Source: an uncultured Clostridia bacterium
GTDB lineage: Bacteria > Bacillota > Clostridia > Oscillospirales > Acutalibacteraceae
Assembly: GCA_958445555.1 (NCBI GenBank)
Contig: CAUCSW010000028.1
Span: forward strand, 1-7,698
Length of the DNA: 7,698 nucleotides
Direction: 5' to 3'
Position numbers and translations under genes: made by a program. Under the pieces are notes generated by a model. It was not told where the DNA came from, ran no database searches, and saw nothing but the letters and a program-made list of their open reading frames with translations. Positions 1 through 7,072 of the stretch are shown one piece after another; position 1 is the stretch's first letter, and each line of letters begins with the position of its first letter.

Positions 1-1
1 C

Positions 2-2677
2 GGAGAATCGGCGGTCATCGAAAACTCCGTCGCTCATAATAACGAGACAATAAAGAAACTCAGATCCGACATTGAGGAGCTTGCCGAGTCGGACGGAGAT
101 GTCAGAGCGAAGATTGAAGAACGCAAGGAGCGCATCGAAGCCAAAAACAGGCAAATAGCCGAGCTGAACGGCGAAGCGGCCGAGATAGAATCCGAGCTGA
201 ACGGACTTATAGGCAGAGGCGAAGCCGCGTCAAAGCGTATAGAGGAGCTTTCGGCACAACTTAACGAAACCGCAAAAAGGATATCCGATCTGCGCGTGGA
301 ATCGGTCACCGCACGGTCGTCCGCCGCCGAGATACTTGCAAGAAAACAGGCTGCGGAGGCGGCAAGGGCGGAAGCCGAAAAGAATTCCGAAAAGGCGGAA
401 GGAGAAAGACAGGAGACCGAGAGCTACCTGAATGAGCTTGAGGAGACCGAGAATTCCTGTCGCAATTCCCTTGCCGGTTACGAACTGAGACTCAAGGCGA
501 GGACGGATAAAAAGGATAAGGCTTCGGAGGCGCTTTCGGCTGCGACCGCGGCTGTTGAGGAAAAGCGCCGCAGGGTCAAGATACTGTCTGACCTTGAAAA
601 GAATATGGACGGGTTCGACAACTCGGTAAAGCAGGTCGTAAGCAGAGCAAAAGCGGGACTTCTTTCAGGTGTCGTCGGGACCGTCAGCAGCGTTATATCG
701 GTAAAGAACGAATATGCGGTCGCAATAGAGACCGCCCTCGGGAACGCTCTTCGCAATGTCATTGTCGAGACCGAGCAGAATGCAAAATCCGCGATCGAGT
801 ACTTAAAAAGAGAAAAGGCGGGCAGGGTGACATTTCTCCCCGTTGCCACAATAAAGGGAAGAGAACTTGACGGGGCCGACGGGGTCGAAAACTGCCCGGG
901 CTTTGTGGGCGTCGCTTCGACTCTGGTGGATACCGACGGGAAATACAGAGAGATCGTTTCCTCGCTGCTCGGCAGGACGGTGATCACCGAGGACCTTGAT
1001 TCCGCGGCGGCGATAGCCGGCAAATACAGATATAAATTCAAAACCGTTTCCCTTGACGGACAGGTCGTGAACCCGGGCGGCTCAATGACGGGCGGCTCGC
1101 ACATAAAAGGCGCAGGCATTCTTTCAAGAGCGGGAAATATAGCGCGTCTTAACGAGGAGATAGCAGAGGAAGAAAAGAAGATCGAGGAGCTTACGGCGGC
1201 ATTCGAGGCTGCGGCTGCCGAGGTCGCCTCAAGCGAGGCTGAAATACTGTCTGCAAGGTCGGCACTGACCACCGCAAACGAAGATAAAATACGCGCCCTC
1301 GGAGAACTGCGCAGGGTGGGCGATCTTGCCGATGCCGCAAAGGCGGATATAAAGCGTTACGACGATGAGATATCCGAACTCGACAGGCGTGCCGAAGCGC
1401 TCACGGCGACCGCGCTCAAAAAAGAGTCGGAAATAAACGACACCGAGGCAGTCGAAGCCCGGCTGCGCGCCGAAGCCGAAAAGGAAACGGGGGGCAGGGA
1501 TTCTCTGTCCGCCGAGCGCAGCGCGACCGCAGAAAGACTCACATCAAAGCGGCTTATGATAGCGGAAGCGGTGAAGGATGCCGAATCCTATACCGAGACT
1601 ATGCATATGCTTGAGTATTCGGTCAGAACGAGCGGCGAAAAGAGCGCCCGTATGAAAGAGCAGATCGAAGAACTTACCGCAGAGAACGGCAGTCATGCCG
1701 CAAAAATATCCGAGCTTGAATCGGAATCCGAGGAGCTGCGCAGCCGTATAAACGGTATATCGTCGGAGATCGAAGCGCTTATCGGCAAGCGAGATTGCTT
1801 TGACCGCGACAGCAGGGAGCTCCGCACGGGAGAAAGAGAAAAATCCGAAAAGAAGGAACGCCTCGGCGGCGAGATCGCGAGACTTGGGGAGCGCCGCGAG
1901 ACCATGATGCGGGAGTTTGACGATATAGTCCGCAGGCTTTACGACGAATATGAGCTTACAAGAAGCGAAGCCGAAGCCATGGGCATCGTGATCGAAGATG
2001 CCGCGGCTGCCAAGCGCGAGCTTTCCGAAATTCGCTCAAAGATAAAATCCCTCGGAAGCGTAAATGTGTCGGCGATCGAGGAATATAAGGAGGTCAGCGA
2101 ACGCTATACCTTCTTAAAAGGCCAGCTTGACGATGTGGAAAAGTCGAGAAAAGAGCTCGGCAGACTCATAGAAGAGCTGACTGCGGATATGAAGATCAAG
2201 TTTACCGACGGCCTTAACAGGATCGGCAGAGCTTTTTCGGCGACATTCCGCGAGCTTTTCGGCGGCGGCAGCGCAGAGCTCCGACTTACCGATCCCGAAA
2301 ATGTGCTTGAAAGCGGGATCGATATATCGGCCAAGCTTCCAGGAAAAAATGTCCCGAGTTTGGACGGACTCTCGGGCGGCGAAAAGGCGCTCATAGCCAT
2401 TTCCATATACTTTGCCATAATGAGCGTAAATGCCCCACCGTTCTGTTTCCTTGACGAAATAGATACCGCGCTTGACGATATCAATGTCGACAGACTGGCG
2501 GCTTATATGAAAAACCGCGGACTTAACACGCAGTTCATATGTATCACCCACAGAAGGGGTACAATGGAGGCAGCGGATATGCTCTACGGAGTTACCATGC
2601 AGGAAAAGGGTGTCACAAAGCTTCTTGAGCTTGATGTGGATGAGCTTGTAAAGACACTCAATATCGAAGACAGATGA
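2..2677 (+). CDS. smc: Chromosome segregation protein SMC, C-terminal part (5' end off the window)
   Basis: SMC is a cytoplasmic ATPase that acts with ScpA and ScpB to compact and segregate the chromosome. The frame is open from base 2, so about 891 residues of a family usually near 1180-1190 are present. The N-terminal head with Walker A lies upstream. In order there is a Glu/Lys/Ala-rich coiled-coil arm, a hinge at about fragment residues 219-383 containing the glycine motif NPGGSMTGGS, the returning coiled coil, and the C-terminal ABC head. The head shows signature LSGGEKAL (2369-2392), Walker B FCFLDEID (2441-2464, catalytic pair D-E at 2453-2458), a D-loop ALDD, an H-loop THRRG, and the SMC-typical ending YGVTMQEKGVTKL. 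The Walker B neighbourhood reads EIDTALDD where bacterial SMCs more often have EAALD; the key residues are kept. An internal GTG at 296 is not a real start because the arm continues upstream. ftsY follows, as is common in Firmicutes. Confidence 0.97.
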   Translation, partial: GESAVIENSVAHNNETIKKLRSDIEELAESDGDVRAKIEERKERIEAKNRQIAELNGEAAEIESELNGLIGRGEAASKRIEELSAQLNETAKRISDLRVESVTARSSAAEILARKQAAEAARAEAEKNSEKAEGERQETESYLNELEETENSCRNSLAGYELRLKARTDKKDKASEALSAATAAVEEKRRRVKILSDLEKNMDGFDNSVKQVVSRAKAGLLSGVVGTVSSVISVKNEYAVAIETALGNALRNVIVETEQNAKSAIEYLKREKAGRVTFLPVATIKGRELDGADGVENCPGFVGVASTLVDTDGKYREIVSSLLGRTVITEDLDSAAAIAGKYRYKFKTVSLDGQVVNPGGSMTGGSHIKGAGILSRAGNIARLNEEIAEEEKKIEELTAAFEAAAAEVASSEAEILSARSALTTANEDKIRALGELRRVGDLADAAKADIKRYDDEISELDRRAEALTATALKKESEINDTEAVEARLRAEAEKETGGRDSLSAERSATAERLTSKRLMIAEAVKDAESYTETMHMLEYSVRTSGEKSARMKEQIEELTAENGSHAAKISELESESEELRSRINGISSEIEALIGKRDCFDRDSRELRTGEREKSEKKERLGGEIARLGERRETMMREFDDIVRRLYDEYELTRSEAEAMGIVIEDAAAAKRELSEIRSKIKSLGSVNVSAIEEYKEVSERYTFLKGQLDDVEKSRKELGRLIEELTADMKIKFTDGLNRIGRAFSATFRELFGGGSAELRLTDPENVLESGIDISAKLPGKNVPSLDGLSGGEKALIAISIYFAIMSVNAPPFCFLDEIDTALDDINVDRLAAYMKNRGLNTQFICITHRRGTMEAADMLYGVTMQEKGVTKLLELDVDELVKTLNIEDR

Positions 2678-2710
2678 CAGCGAGGGGCGGGGGACGCTTC
2701 GCTCCTCGGC

Positions 2711-2720
2711 AGGGAAAGGA
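2711..2720 (+). promoter_or_regulatory. Ribosome binding site deciding the ftsY start
   Basis: The purine run AGGGAAAGGA sits 7 bases before ATG 2728. An earlier in-frame ATG at 2674, overlapping the smc stop as ATGA, would add 18 residues of low-complexity Gly/Arg-rich sequence unlike FtsY. This site therefore favours 2728. Confidence 0.7.
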
Positions 2721-2727
2721 TATTTCT

Positions 2728-3651
2728 ATGGGCTTTTTCGGTAAGATCGGCGAAGGCTTAAAAAAGACAAGAGCGGCTGTCGGCAGCGCAATAGGCGGAC
2801 TCTTCGGGAGGTTCACAAAGGTGAACGAAGAGCTCTTCGACGAACTTGAGGAAACACTTATCAGCTGCGACATAGGCGTTGAGACCTCAATCTCGCTTTG
2901 CGAAAAACTTCGAGAACGGGTCAAGGAGGAAAAGGTCACCGAGCCCGACCGTATCAGAGAAATGCTCAAAGAAGAGGTTGAGCTCCTTCTTTCGGGAGAC
3001 TGCTCGCTGAAGCTTGATACCGTGCCGTCGGTAATATTGGTCATAGGCGTTAACGGCGTGGGCAAGACAACTTCAATAGGCAAACTCGCCGCGCATTTTG
3101 TCTCACAGGGTAAAAAGGTCACCCTCGGTGCGGCTGACACCTTCAGGGCTGCGGCTATAGAGCAGCTCACGGTGTGGGCGGAACGCAGCGGGGCGTCGAT
3201 CGTCTCCGCAAAGGAGGGCACCGATCCGTCGGCGGTGATCTACGATACCGTCGCGGCGGCAAAGAAAAACGGCTCGGATATGATCATCTGTGACACCGCA
3301 GGCAGACTTCACAACAAGAAAAACTTGATGGATGAGCTGGCAAAAATGTCAAGGATCATCAGGCGCGAACTGCCCGATGCGGCGGTGGAAACACTGCTCG
3401 TGCTTGATGCAGCGACCGGTCAGAACGCCGTGAATCAGGCGCGAGAGTTTTCAAAGGTTGCTGATATCACGGGCATTATCCTCACAAAACTGGACGGTAC
3501 CGCAAAGGGCGGTATAGTGCTCGCCGTTAAGGGAGAGCTGAACATACCCGTAAAGTTCATCGGTGTGGGCGAACAGGTCGACGATCTCCGCCCGTTTGAT
3601 GCAAAGGAGTTTACCGAAGGTCTGTTTGCCGACGATAGAGAGGTCGTATGA
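2728..3651 (+). CDS. ftsY: Signal recognition particle receptor FtsY
   Basis: FtsY is the membrane-associated SRP receptor GTPase. It pairs with Ffh to deliver ribosomes making membrane proteins to the Sec translocon. The 307-residue protein begins MGFFGKIGEGLKKT, the amphipathic membrane-binding helix typical of short Gram-positive FtsY, and lacks the long acidic A domain of E. coli. The N domain spans about residues 15-95 and the G domain the rest. Visible motifs are the P-loop GVNGVGKT (107-114), the SRP-GTPase insertion-box motif DTFRAAAIEQL (137-147), G3 DTAGR (189-193), G4 TKLDGTAKGG (253-262), and the closing GVGEQVDDLRPF (279-290). I chose ATG 2728 over the in-frame ATG 2674 because it has a well-spaced Shine-Dalgarno and a family-typical N-terminus. 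It lies 50 bases after smc and overlaps rdgB by up to 4 bases, so the three are probably one transcription unit. Confidence 0.97.
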   Translation: MGFFGKIGEGLKKTRAAVGSAIGGLFGRFTKVNEELFDELEETLISCDIGVETSISLCEKLRERVKEEKVTEPDRIREMLKEEVELLLSGDCSLKLDTVPSVILVIGVNGVGKTTSIGKLAAHFVSQGKKVTLGAADTFRAAAIEQLTVWAERSGASIVSAKEGTDPSAVIYDTVAAAKKNGSDMIICDTAGRLHNKKNLMDELAKMSRIIRRELPDAAVETLLVLDAATGQNAVNQAREFSKVADITGIILTKLDGTAKGGIVLAVKGELNIPVKFIGVGEQVDDLRPFDAKEFTEGLFADDREVV

Positions 3652-4250
3652 TGAAGTTTTTTGTAGCAGCCAAAAACGGTCACAAGGTTGAGGAATTTAA
3701 GAGGATATTTGAACCGCTCGGAATAGAGACCGTGTCCGAAGGCGAACTTGTCGGAGCGGGGCAGGCACCCGAACCGGAGGAAACGGGAAAGACCTTTTCG
3801 GAAAATGCGCTTATAAAGGCGCGGGCGGGCTGCCTTTTTTCGGGATTGCCCACCGTGGCGGACGATACGGGCCTTTGCGTTGCCGCACTCGGCGGAGCGC
3901 CGGGCATCTATTCGGCGCGTTATGCGGGTGTCCACGGCGATTCGGCAGCCAATAACGAAAAGTTGTTAAAGGAGCTTAAAGAAGTCCCCGAAGGCGAGCG
4001 CGATGCATACTTCGAATGCGCGGTCGCCTGCGTGTTTCCGGACGGAAGAGAGTTTGTCGTGACCGGCAGATGCGACGGGAAGATAGCCGAGGAAGCGGCG
4101 GGAAACGGCGGCTTCGGATATGACTGCCTGTTTGTTTCCGAGGTCGGCAGATTTTCTCTCATAACGGGAGAAAAAAAGGACTCGGTCAGCCATCGCGGCA
4201 AGGCGCTTAAAGCGTTTTCGGAAAAAATAGGACAATACATCGGAGAGTGA
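3648..4250 (+). CDS. rdgB: RdgB/HAM1-family XTP/dITP diphosphatase (non-canonical purine NTP pyrophosphatase)
   Basis: This cytoplasmic enzyme hydrolyses deaminated purine triphosphates (dITP/ITP, XTP) to the monophosphate and pyrophosphate, keeping them out of DNA and RNA. The 200-residue product matches the family length. It shows the N-terminal nucleotide-binding stretch FVAAKNGHKVEEF, the ETGKTFSENALIKA helix, catalytic VADDTGL, the hallmark GGAPGIYSARYAG, GGFGYDCLF and the C-terminal SHRGKAL. Small departures are AAKN where many members have ATGN/ATKN, and FGYDCLF where FGYDPIF is commoner; neither removes a known catalytic residue. Two adjacent ATGs are possible. The one at 3648 overlaps the ftsY stop as ATGA, while the one at 3651 lies 7 bases after the Shine-Dalgarno AGAGAGG (3637-3643) and may be the true start. 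Either way, translation is probably coupled to ftsY. Confidence 0.95.
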   Translation: MMKFFVAAKNGHKVEEFKRIFEPLGIETVSEGELVGAGQAPEPEETGKTFSENALIKARAGCLFSGLPTVADDTGLCVAALGGAPGIYSARYAGVHGDSAANNEKLLKELKEVPEGERDAYFECAVACVFPDGREFVVTGRCDGKIAEEAAGNGGFGYDCLFVSEVGRFSLITGEKKDSVSHRGKALKAFSEKIGQYIGE

Positions 4251-4254
4251 AAAA

Positions 4255-4461
4255 ATGTTGAACAGCAGACAGAGGGCTCAGCTGCGCGGACTTGCAAACG
4301 GCATTTCGCCCGTGGTAATGCTCGGTAAAGACGGCATGAGCGAGCAGATAACTAAGCAGACCGACGAAGTGCTTGAGGCGCGCGAGCTCATTAAGATAAA
4401 AAGGCTTGAAAGCTGCCCCTGCTCCGCGCGGGAGGCGGCGGAGGCGATGTCGTTCAAGTGA
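4255..4461 (+). CDS. yhbY: YhbY/YqeI-type CRM-domain RNA-binding protein, truncated by a frame change
   Basis: YhbY proteins are small CRM-domain (KH-like) RNA-binding proteins that associate with pre-50S ribosomal particles. The reading frame gives only 68 residues, against roughly 95-100 for the family. It starts with the expected MLNSRQRAQLRGLANGI, followed by VVMLGKDGMSEQI (the GxxG-like loop region) and the helix and strand EVLEARELIKIK. After SAREAAEAM the frame runs into MSFK and a TGA at 4459. The missing C-terminal strand and tail are present immediately downstream in another frame (separate entry). A Shine-Dalgarno GGAG at 4242-4245 supports ATG 4255, 4 bases after rdgB. If the sequence is right, the product lacks the last beta strand of the CRM fold and is probably not functional. 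A sequencing or assembly error is the other explanation. Confidence 0.85.
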   Translation: MLNSRQRAQLRGLANGISPVVMLGKDGMSEQITKQTDEVLEARELIKIKRLESCPCSAREAAEAMSFK

Positions 4462-4538
4462 TAGGCGGCGTAGCCGTGCTCTATCGAAAGAGCAGGGAAA
4501 AGGTACCGAAGGATAAGCGCATCAAGCTTGTAAAATAA
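4443..4538 (+). pseudogene. yhbY: Out-of-frame C-terminal remnant of yhbY
   Basis: Read from 4443 in the -1 frame relative to the upstream ORF, this stretch gives GDVVQVIGGVAVLYRKSREK and ends in a basic tail KRIKLVK at TAA 4536-4538. That is the conserved YhbY/YqeI C-terminus (compare the VQTIG..VLYKESKENK pattern of B. subtilis YqeI). Comparing family spacing between AREAAEA and DVVQVIG, about 7-8 residues are missing at the join as well as the frame. This points to a deletion of about 19-22 bases (3n+1) near 4441-4446 rather than a simple one-base slip. The hexamer GAGGCG occurs at 4432-4437 and 4441-4446, so the locus is prone to slippage. Adding back 22 bases would give a protein of about 101 residues, the normal size. 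Confidence 0.8.
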
Positions 4539-4542
4539 GGGG
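4537..4542 (+). promoter_or_regulatory. Ribosome binding site for the nadD TTG start
   Basis: AAGGGG sits 8 bases before TTG 4551. No in-frame ATG or GTG lies near enough to encode the conserved N-terminus NTVIFGGSFNP, so this site fixes the TTG start. It overlaps the end of the out-of-frame yhbY remnant (TAA 4536-4538). Confidence 0.75.
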
Positions 4543-4550
4543 AACAGAGT

Positions 4551-5153
4551 TTGAATACCGTTATTTTCGGCGGGAGCTTCAATCCCGTACACAACGGGCA
4601 TCTTGAATTGGCAAGAGCGGCGGCAAGGCTGCCTAAGACAGACAGAATTCTGATACTGCCCGATTTTATTCCCCCTCATAAACAGGTGGGGGACGATTTT
4701 GCTTCCGCGTCGGAACGACTCGAAATGTGCAGGATATTGTCATCGCTTGTTGAAAAAAGCGAGGTCTGCGATATTGAACTGCGCCGCGGCGGCAGGAGCT
4801 ATATGTACGACACGGTGACCGAGCTTGAGTCCCTTTTCCCCGAGGATGATTTTTTTCTGCTTGTGGGCGGGGATATGCTCGTGACCCTTGACAGTTGGTA
4901 TAAAAGCGAAGAGCTGCTGAAAAAGGTCGGGATAATCGCTGCGGGGAGAGGAGACCTCCCGAAAAAAGAGATCGATGCCGCCGCAGAGGAACTGAGGCAA
5001 AAGGGCTGCAGAGTCATAAGCCTGCCCGACCGTATCACTCCGCTTTCGTCCACCGAAATCAGAGCGGCGATAACGGCGGGGGAGTCGGGGCTGCCGCTGC
5101 CGACCGGTATAGAAGAATACATCAATGAACACGGACTTTATAAGAGGAGATGA
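4551..5153 (+). CDS. nadD: Nicotinate-nucleotide adenylyltransferase NadD
   Basis: NadD transfers AMP from ATP to nicotinic acid mononucleotide, giving deamido-NAD, in the cytoplasmic NAD synthesis pathway. The 200-residue protein has the usual family length. It shows the nucleotidyltransferase start FGGSFNPVHNGHL with the HxGH motif at residues 14-17, PDFIPPHK (37-44), the substrate-loop motif GRSYMYDTV (81-89), LLVGGDML (103-110) and the second signature SSTEIR (166-171). The start is TTG, behind a well-placed Shine-Dalgarno. The gene runs into yqeK, an association very common in Firmicutes and useful for distinguishing NadD from the related CoaD, which is shorter. Confidence 0.97.
   Translation: MNTVIFGGSFNPVHNGHLELARAAARLPKTDRILILPDFIPPHKQVGDDFASASERLEMCRILSSLVEKSEVCDIELRRGGRSYMYDTVTELESLFPEDDFFLLVGGDMLVTLDSWYKSEELLKKVGIIAAGRGDLPKKEIDAAAEELRQKGCRVISLPDRITPLSSTEIRAAITAGESGLPLPTGIEEYINEHGLYKRR
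5143..5149 (+). promoter_or_regulatory. Ribosome binding site deciding the yqeK start
   Basis: AGAGGAG ends directly against an ATG at 5150, too close to serve it, but is 9 bases before the in-frame TTG at 5159. The TTG is therefore the better start. The site lies inside the last codons of nadD, suggesting coupled translation. Confidence 0.65.
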
Positions 5154-5158
5154 CGGAT

Positions 5159-5743
5159 TTGACAGACAGTCAGATAGTTGAGATCATCAAAAACAGGCTT
5201 ACGCCCAAAAGATTCAACCATTCCCTTGCGGTTGCCGAGGAGGCAAAAAGGCTCGCCCGAAAATACGGTGAGGACGAAGACCGCCTGTTTACCGCGGGAT
5301 TGCTTCACGATGCCATGAAGGATTCTTCTCCCGAAGAGCAGTTGAAATTGCTTGACGAAGATGGTATAATGTTATCCGATATCGAAAAGAGCGCAAAGAA
5401 GCTTTGGCACGCGATAAGCGGCGAGGTGTTTGCAAGGCGCGTCGTCGGCATTGAGGATAAGGAAATACTCTCGGCGATAAGATATCATACCACCGCAAAA
5501 GCGGGAATGACAAAGTTTGAAAAACTCCTGTATGTTGCCGATTTTACTTCGGCTGACAGGGACTATGACGGAGTCGACGCCGTAAGGAGCGCCGCAGACA
5601 GAGACCTCGACGAAGCAGTGGAGGAAGGACTCGGCTTTACCGTGTCCGACCTTGCCGGTCAGCGCAGACCGATCCATCCCGACACCGTTGACGCGTATAA
5701 CGAGATCGTACTGAAAAGGAAGCCATGGAATGAACGAGTATAA
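5159..5743 (+). CDS. yqeK: YqeK-family HD-domain bis(5'-nucleosyl)-tetraphosphatase (Ap4A hydrolase)
   Basis: YqeK proteins are HD-superfamily metal enzymes. Characterised members split diadenosine tetraphosphate (Ap4A) symmetrically into two ADP. The product is 194 residues from TTG 5159, or 197 from ATG 5150. The metal-binding motifs are in order: H in RFNHSLAVAEEAKRLA, the HD pair in AGLLHDAMKD, H in LWHAISGE, and IRYHTTAKAGMTKFEKLLYVADF with the later ADRDYDGVDAVR, the distinctive YqeK C-terminal signature. It directly follows nadD, as it does across Bacillota, and its last 14 bases overlap the LCP gene in a different frame. The shared adenine-nucleotide chemistry with NadD is suggestive, but a direct functional link is inference. 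I am sure of the family and moderately sure of the reaction. Confidence 0.92.
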   Translation: MTDSQIVEIIKNRLTPKRFNHSLAVAEEAKRLARKYGEDEDRLFTAGLLHDAMKDSSPEEQLKLLDEDGIMLSDIEKSAKKLWHAISGEVFARRVVGIEDKEILSAIRYHTTAKAGMTKFEKLLYVADFTSADRDYDGVDAVRSAADRDLDEAVEEGLGFTVSDLAGQRRPIHPDTVDAYNEIVLKRKPWNERV

Positions 5744-7007
5744 CAACAACCATCCGGAAAATAATGAAGAGGGCAGAAACCGCCGCTCCTCCGATCGCCC
5801 TGCCGAAAAGGAATCGCTCAGGATGTTTTATATGACCAGAAAGGGCAGAGCGCTCAGAAACTTCAAACGCAAGAAGAAAATAATAACCGTGCTGACTTCA
5901 ATCGTGCTGGTCATCGCAAGCATTGCGACCGTGGCGCTTGGCGGTGTCGTCATTGCGCTTGATAAGAAGATGTTTGCAGGCAACGCCTCCATGGGTACCG
6001 GATCGGAAAATGCGGATGCCGCTTCAAAGTACGGCGAGGTCGAGTATAACGAGCACGAGGGCGTGAGCTACATTCTTGTTGTCGGTATAGACAATAAGGA
6101 TCAATACGGTTCGTCCGCAGCTCTCAATGTCGAGGGCGGATACCATGCGGATGTTATAGCCGTCGCCTGCCTTGACCACAAGACCAAAAAGGTTAATGTT
6201 ATGCAGATCCCGCGCGACCTCTTTATAGGCACCGATATCCCCTCCAAAAAGATCAATGCGGTCTATGCCTTTCCGAGAGAGGGAGAAAGCAGCATAAACG
6301 CTCTTCGAAGAAGACTTGCAGGGTATCTCGGCATCAAGATAGACCATTATGTGATATTTACCGTTCAGGGCTTTATGGATGTTATCGACGCCCTCGGCGG
6401 ACTTGACATCTATATCCATCAGAAAAACGGTATATATATAACCGACCAGTTTACATATAAGGATTATAAGATCGGTCCCGGCTGGGTCAAGCTTAACGGA
6501 AATCAGGCGGCGGGCTTCGCGAGAAAGCGTCACGGAACAAGAGAAGAGGGCTATGTCCTCGGCGATCCGGACAGACTTGAGGCTCAGCGCATTATGTATG
6601 TTTCACTCTTTAAGAGACTTCTTAATATGTCAATGACGGAAATGTACAGCGTCGCGACAAAGTGCTGGGACGATATTGCAACGAGCATGACCGTTCAGGA
6701 TATAATCGGTTATGCCCTTGAGGTCAAGGGACTGAAGCTTACCGATATATCGGTGTGGGGAATGCCCGGTCAGCAGTTGTCTTACAGACACTATGACGAG
6801 AGCTATGCCCTGTCCTATTATTCGGTGCATAAGCAGGAATATGTGGATATGTGGAACGAACATATGAACCCCTACGGTGAGAAGATCACGGTTGACGGTA
6901 TAAAGGTCCGTGAGCTCCATGCCGAGCTCGGAGTGCCTTATGAGCCCAACTACTTTGAAGAGGGCGGTTCTCTCGGCGAGATAGCCGACCGCTTCAATCA
7001 GAACTGA
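5730..7007 (+). CDS. LytR-CpsA-Psr (LCP) family cell-wall glycopolymer transferase
   Basis: LCP proteins act outside the membrane and move lipid-linked glycopolymers (teichoic acid, capsule or similar) onto peptidoglycan. The 425-residue protein has an Asn-rich, then basic cytoplasmic N-terminus (residues 1-50), one membrane helix at about 51-77 beginning IITVLTSIVLVIAS, and no lipobox. The LCP core spans about 113-297: YILVVGIDN, HADVIAVACLD with the conserved Asp, MQIPRDLFI with the conserved Arg, KINAVYAF, IDHYVIFTVQGFMDVIDALGGLDIYI, and the final GNQAAGFARKRHG with DPDRLEAQR. A C-terminal extension of about 125 residues, rich in Tyr in the part around 350-385, lies beyond the core and I cannot assign it. 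The Shine-Dalgarno GAAAAGGAAG (5713-5722) is 7 bases before ATG 5730. The polymer moved cannot be read from sequence. An LCP gene between yqeK and rsfS is a familiar clostridial arrangement. Confidence 0.94.
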   Translation: MNEYNNNHPENNEEGRNRRSSDRPAEKESLRMFYMTRKGRALRNFKRKKKIITVLTSIVLVIASIATVALGGVVIALDKKMFAGNASMGTGSENADAASKYGEVEYNEHEGVSYILVVGIDNKDQYGSSAALNVEGGYHADVIAVACLDHKTKKVNVMQIPRDLFIGTDIPSKKINAVYAFPREGESSINALRRRLAGYLGIKIDHYVIFTVQGFMDVIDALGGLDIYIHQKNGIYITDQFTYKDYKIGPGWVKLNGNQAAGFARKRHGTREEGYVLGDPDRLEAQRIMYVSLFKRLLNMSMTEMYSVATKCWDDIATSMTVQDIIGYALEVKGLKLTDISVWGMPGQQLSYRHYDESYALSYYSVHKQEYVDMWNEHMNPYGEKITVDGIKVRELHAELGVPYEPNYFEEGGSLGEIADRFNQN

Positions 7008-7010
7008 AGA

Positions 7011-7047
7011 CGGACGGATGTGTCCCGTGACCCACGGTGAATGTCCG
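7011..7047 (+). repeat. Nested inverted repeat in the gap between the LCP gene and rsfS
   Basis: CGGAC (7011-7015) can pair with GTCCG (7043-7047), and inside it CCGTG (7025-7029) pairs with CACGG (7033-7037) around a 3-base loop. It sits in the 65-base LCP-rsfS gap and is not followed by a T-run, so it is not a typical intrinsic terminator. It could be a processing or stability hairpin, or chance. Confidence 0.3.
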
Positions 7048-7057
7048 AACCTCAAAA

Positions 7058-7063
7058 AAGGAG
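7058..7063 (+). promoter_or_regulatory. Ribosome binding site deciding the rsfS start
   Basis: AAGGAG, within AAAAAAGGAGA, lies 9 bases before TTG 7073. An upstream in-frame GTG at 7037 would translate straight through this Shine-Dalgarno and add 12 residues not typical of RsfS, so TTG is preferred. Confidence 0.75.
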
Positions 7064-7072
7064 AAACTTCAT

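Noticed and set aside
478..1272. Long open frame of 264 codons on the - strand opposite smc
   Set aside because: It is Ser/Ala-rich low-complexity translation, the usual shadow of a Glu/Arg-rich coiled coil, with clear coding on the + strand including the SMC hinge.
2441..2482. Unusual SMC Walker B/D-loop region EIDTALDD
   Set aside because: The catalytic Asp-Glu pair and ALDD are intact, and similar EID/EVD variants occur in SMC relatives, so it is normal variation.
2681..2708. CGAGG...CCTCG inverted repeat in the smc-ftsY gap as a possible terminator
   Set aside because: It has only 5 base pairs, an 18-base loop and no T-run, so it is too weak to call.
2674..2727. In-frame extension of ftsY starting at the ATG that overlaps the smc stop
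   Set aside because: The extension is Gly/Arg-rich, unlike FtsY N-termini, and a good Shine-Dalgarno lies just before ATG 2728, where the typical MGFFGKI start begins.
4443..4538. Programmed -1 ribosomal frameshift joining the two halves of yhbY
   Set aside because: There is no clear slippery heptamer at the join, and about 7-8 family residues are missing there, which frameshifting alone cannot restore.
6430..6444. AT-rich GGTATATATATAACC stretch as a promoter or operator
   Set aside because: It lies within the LCP coding core (codons for the NGIYIT segment), is not a perfect palindrome and has no partner -35 element.
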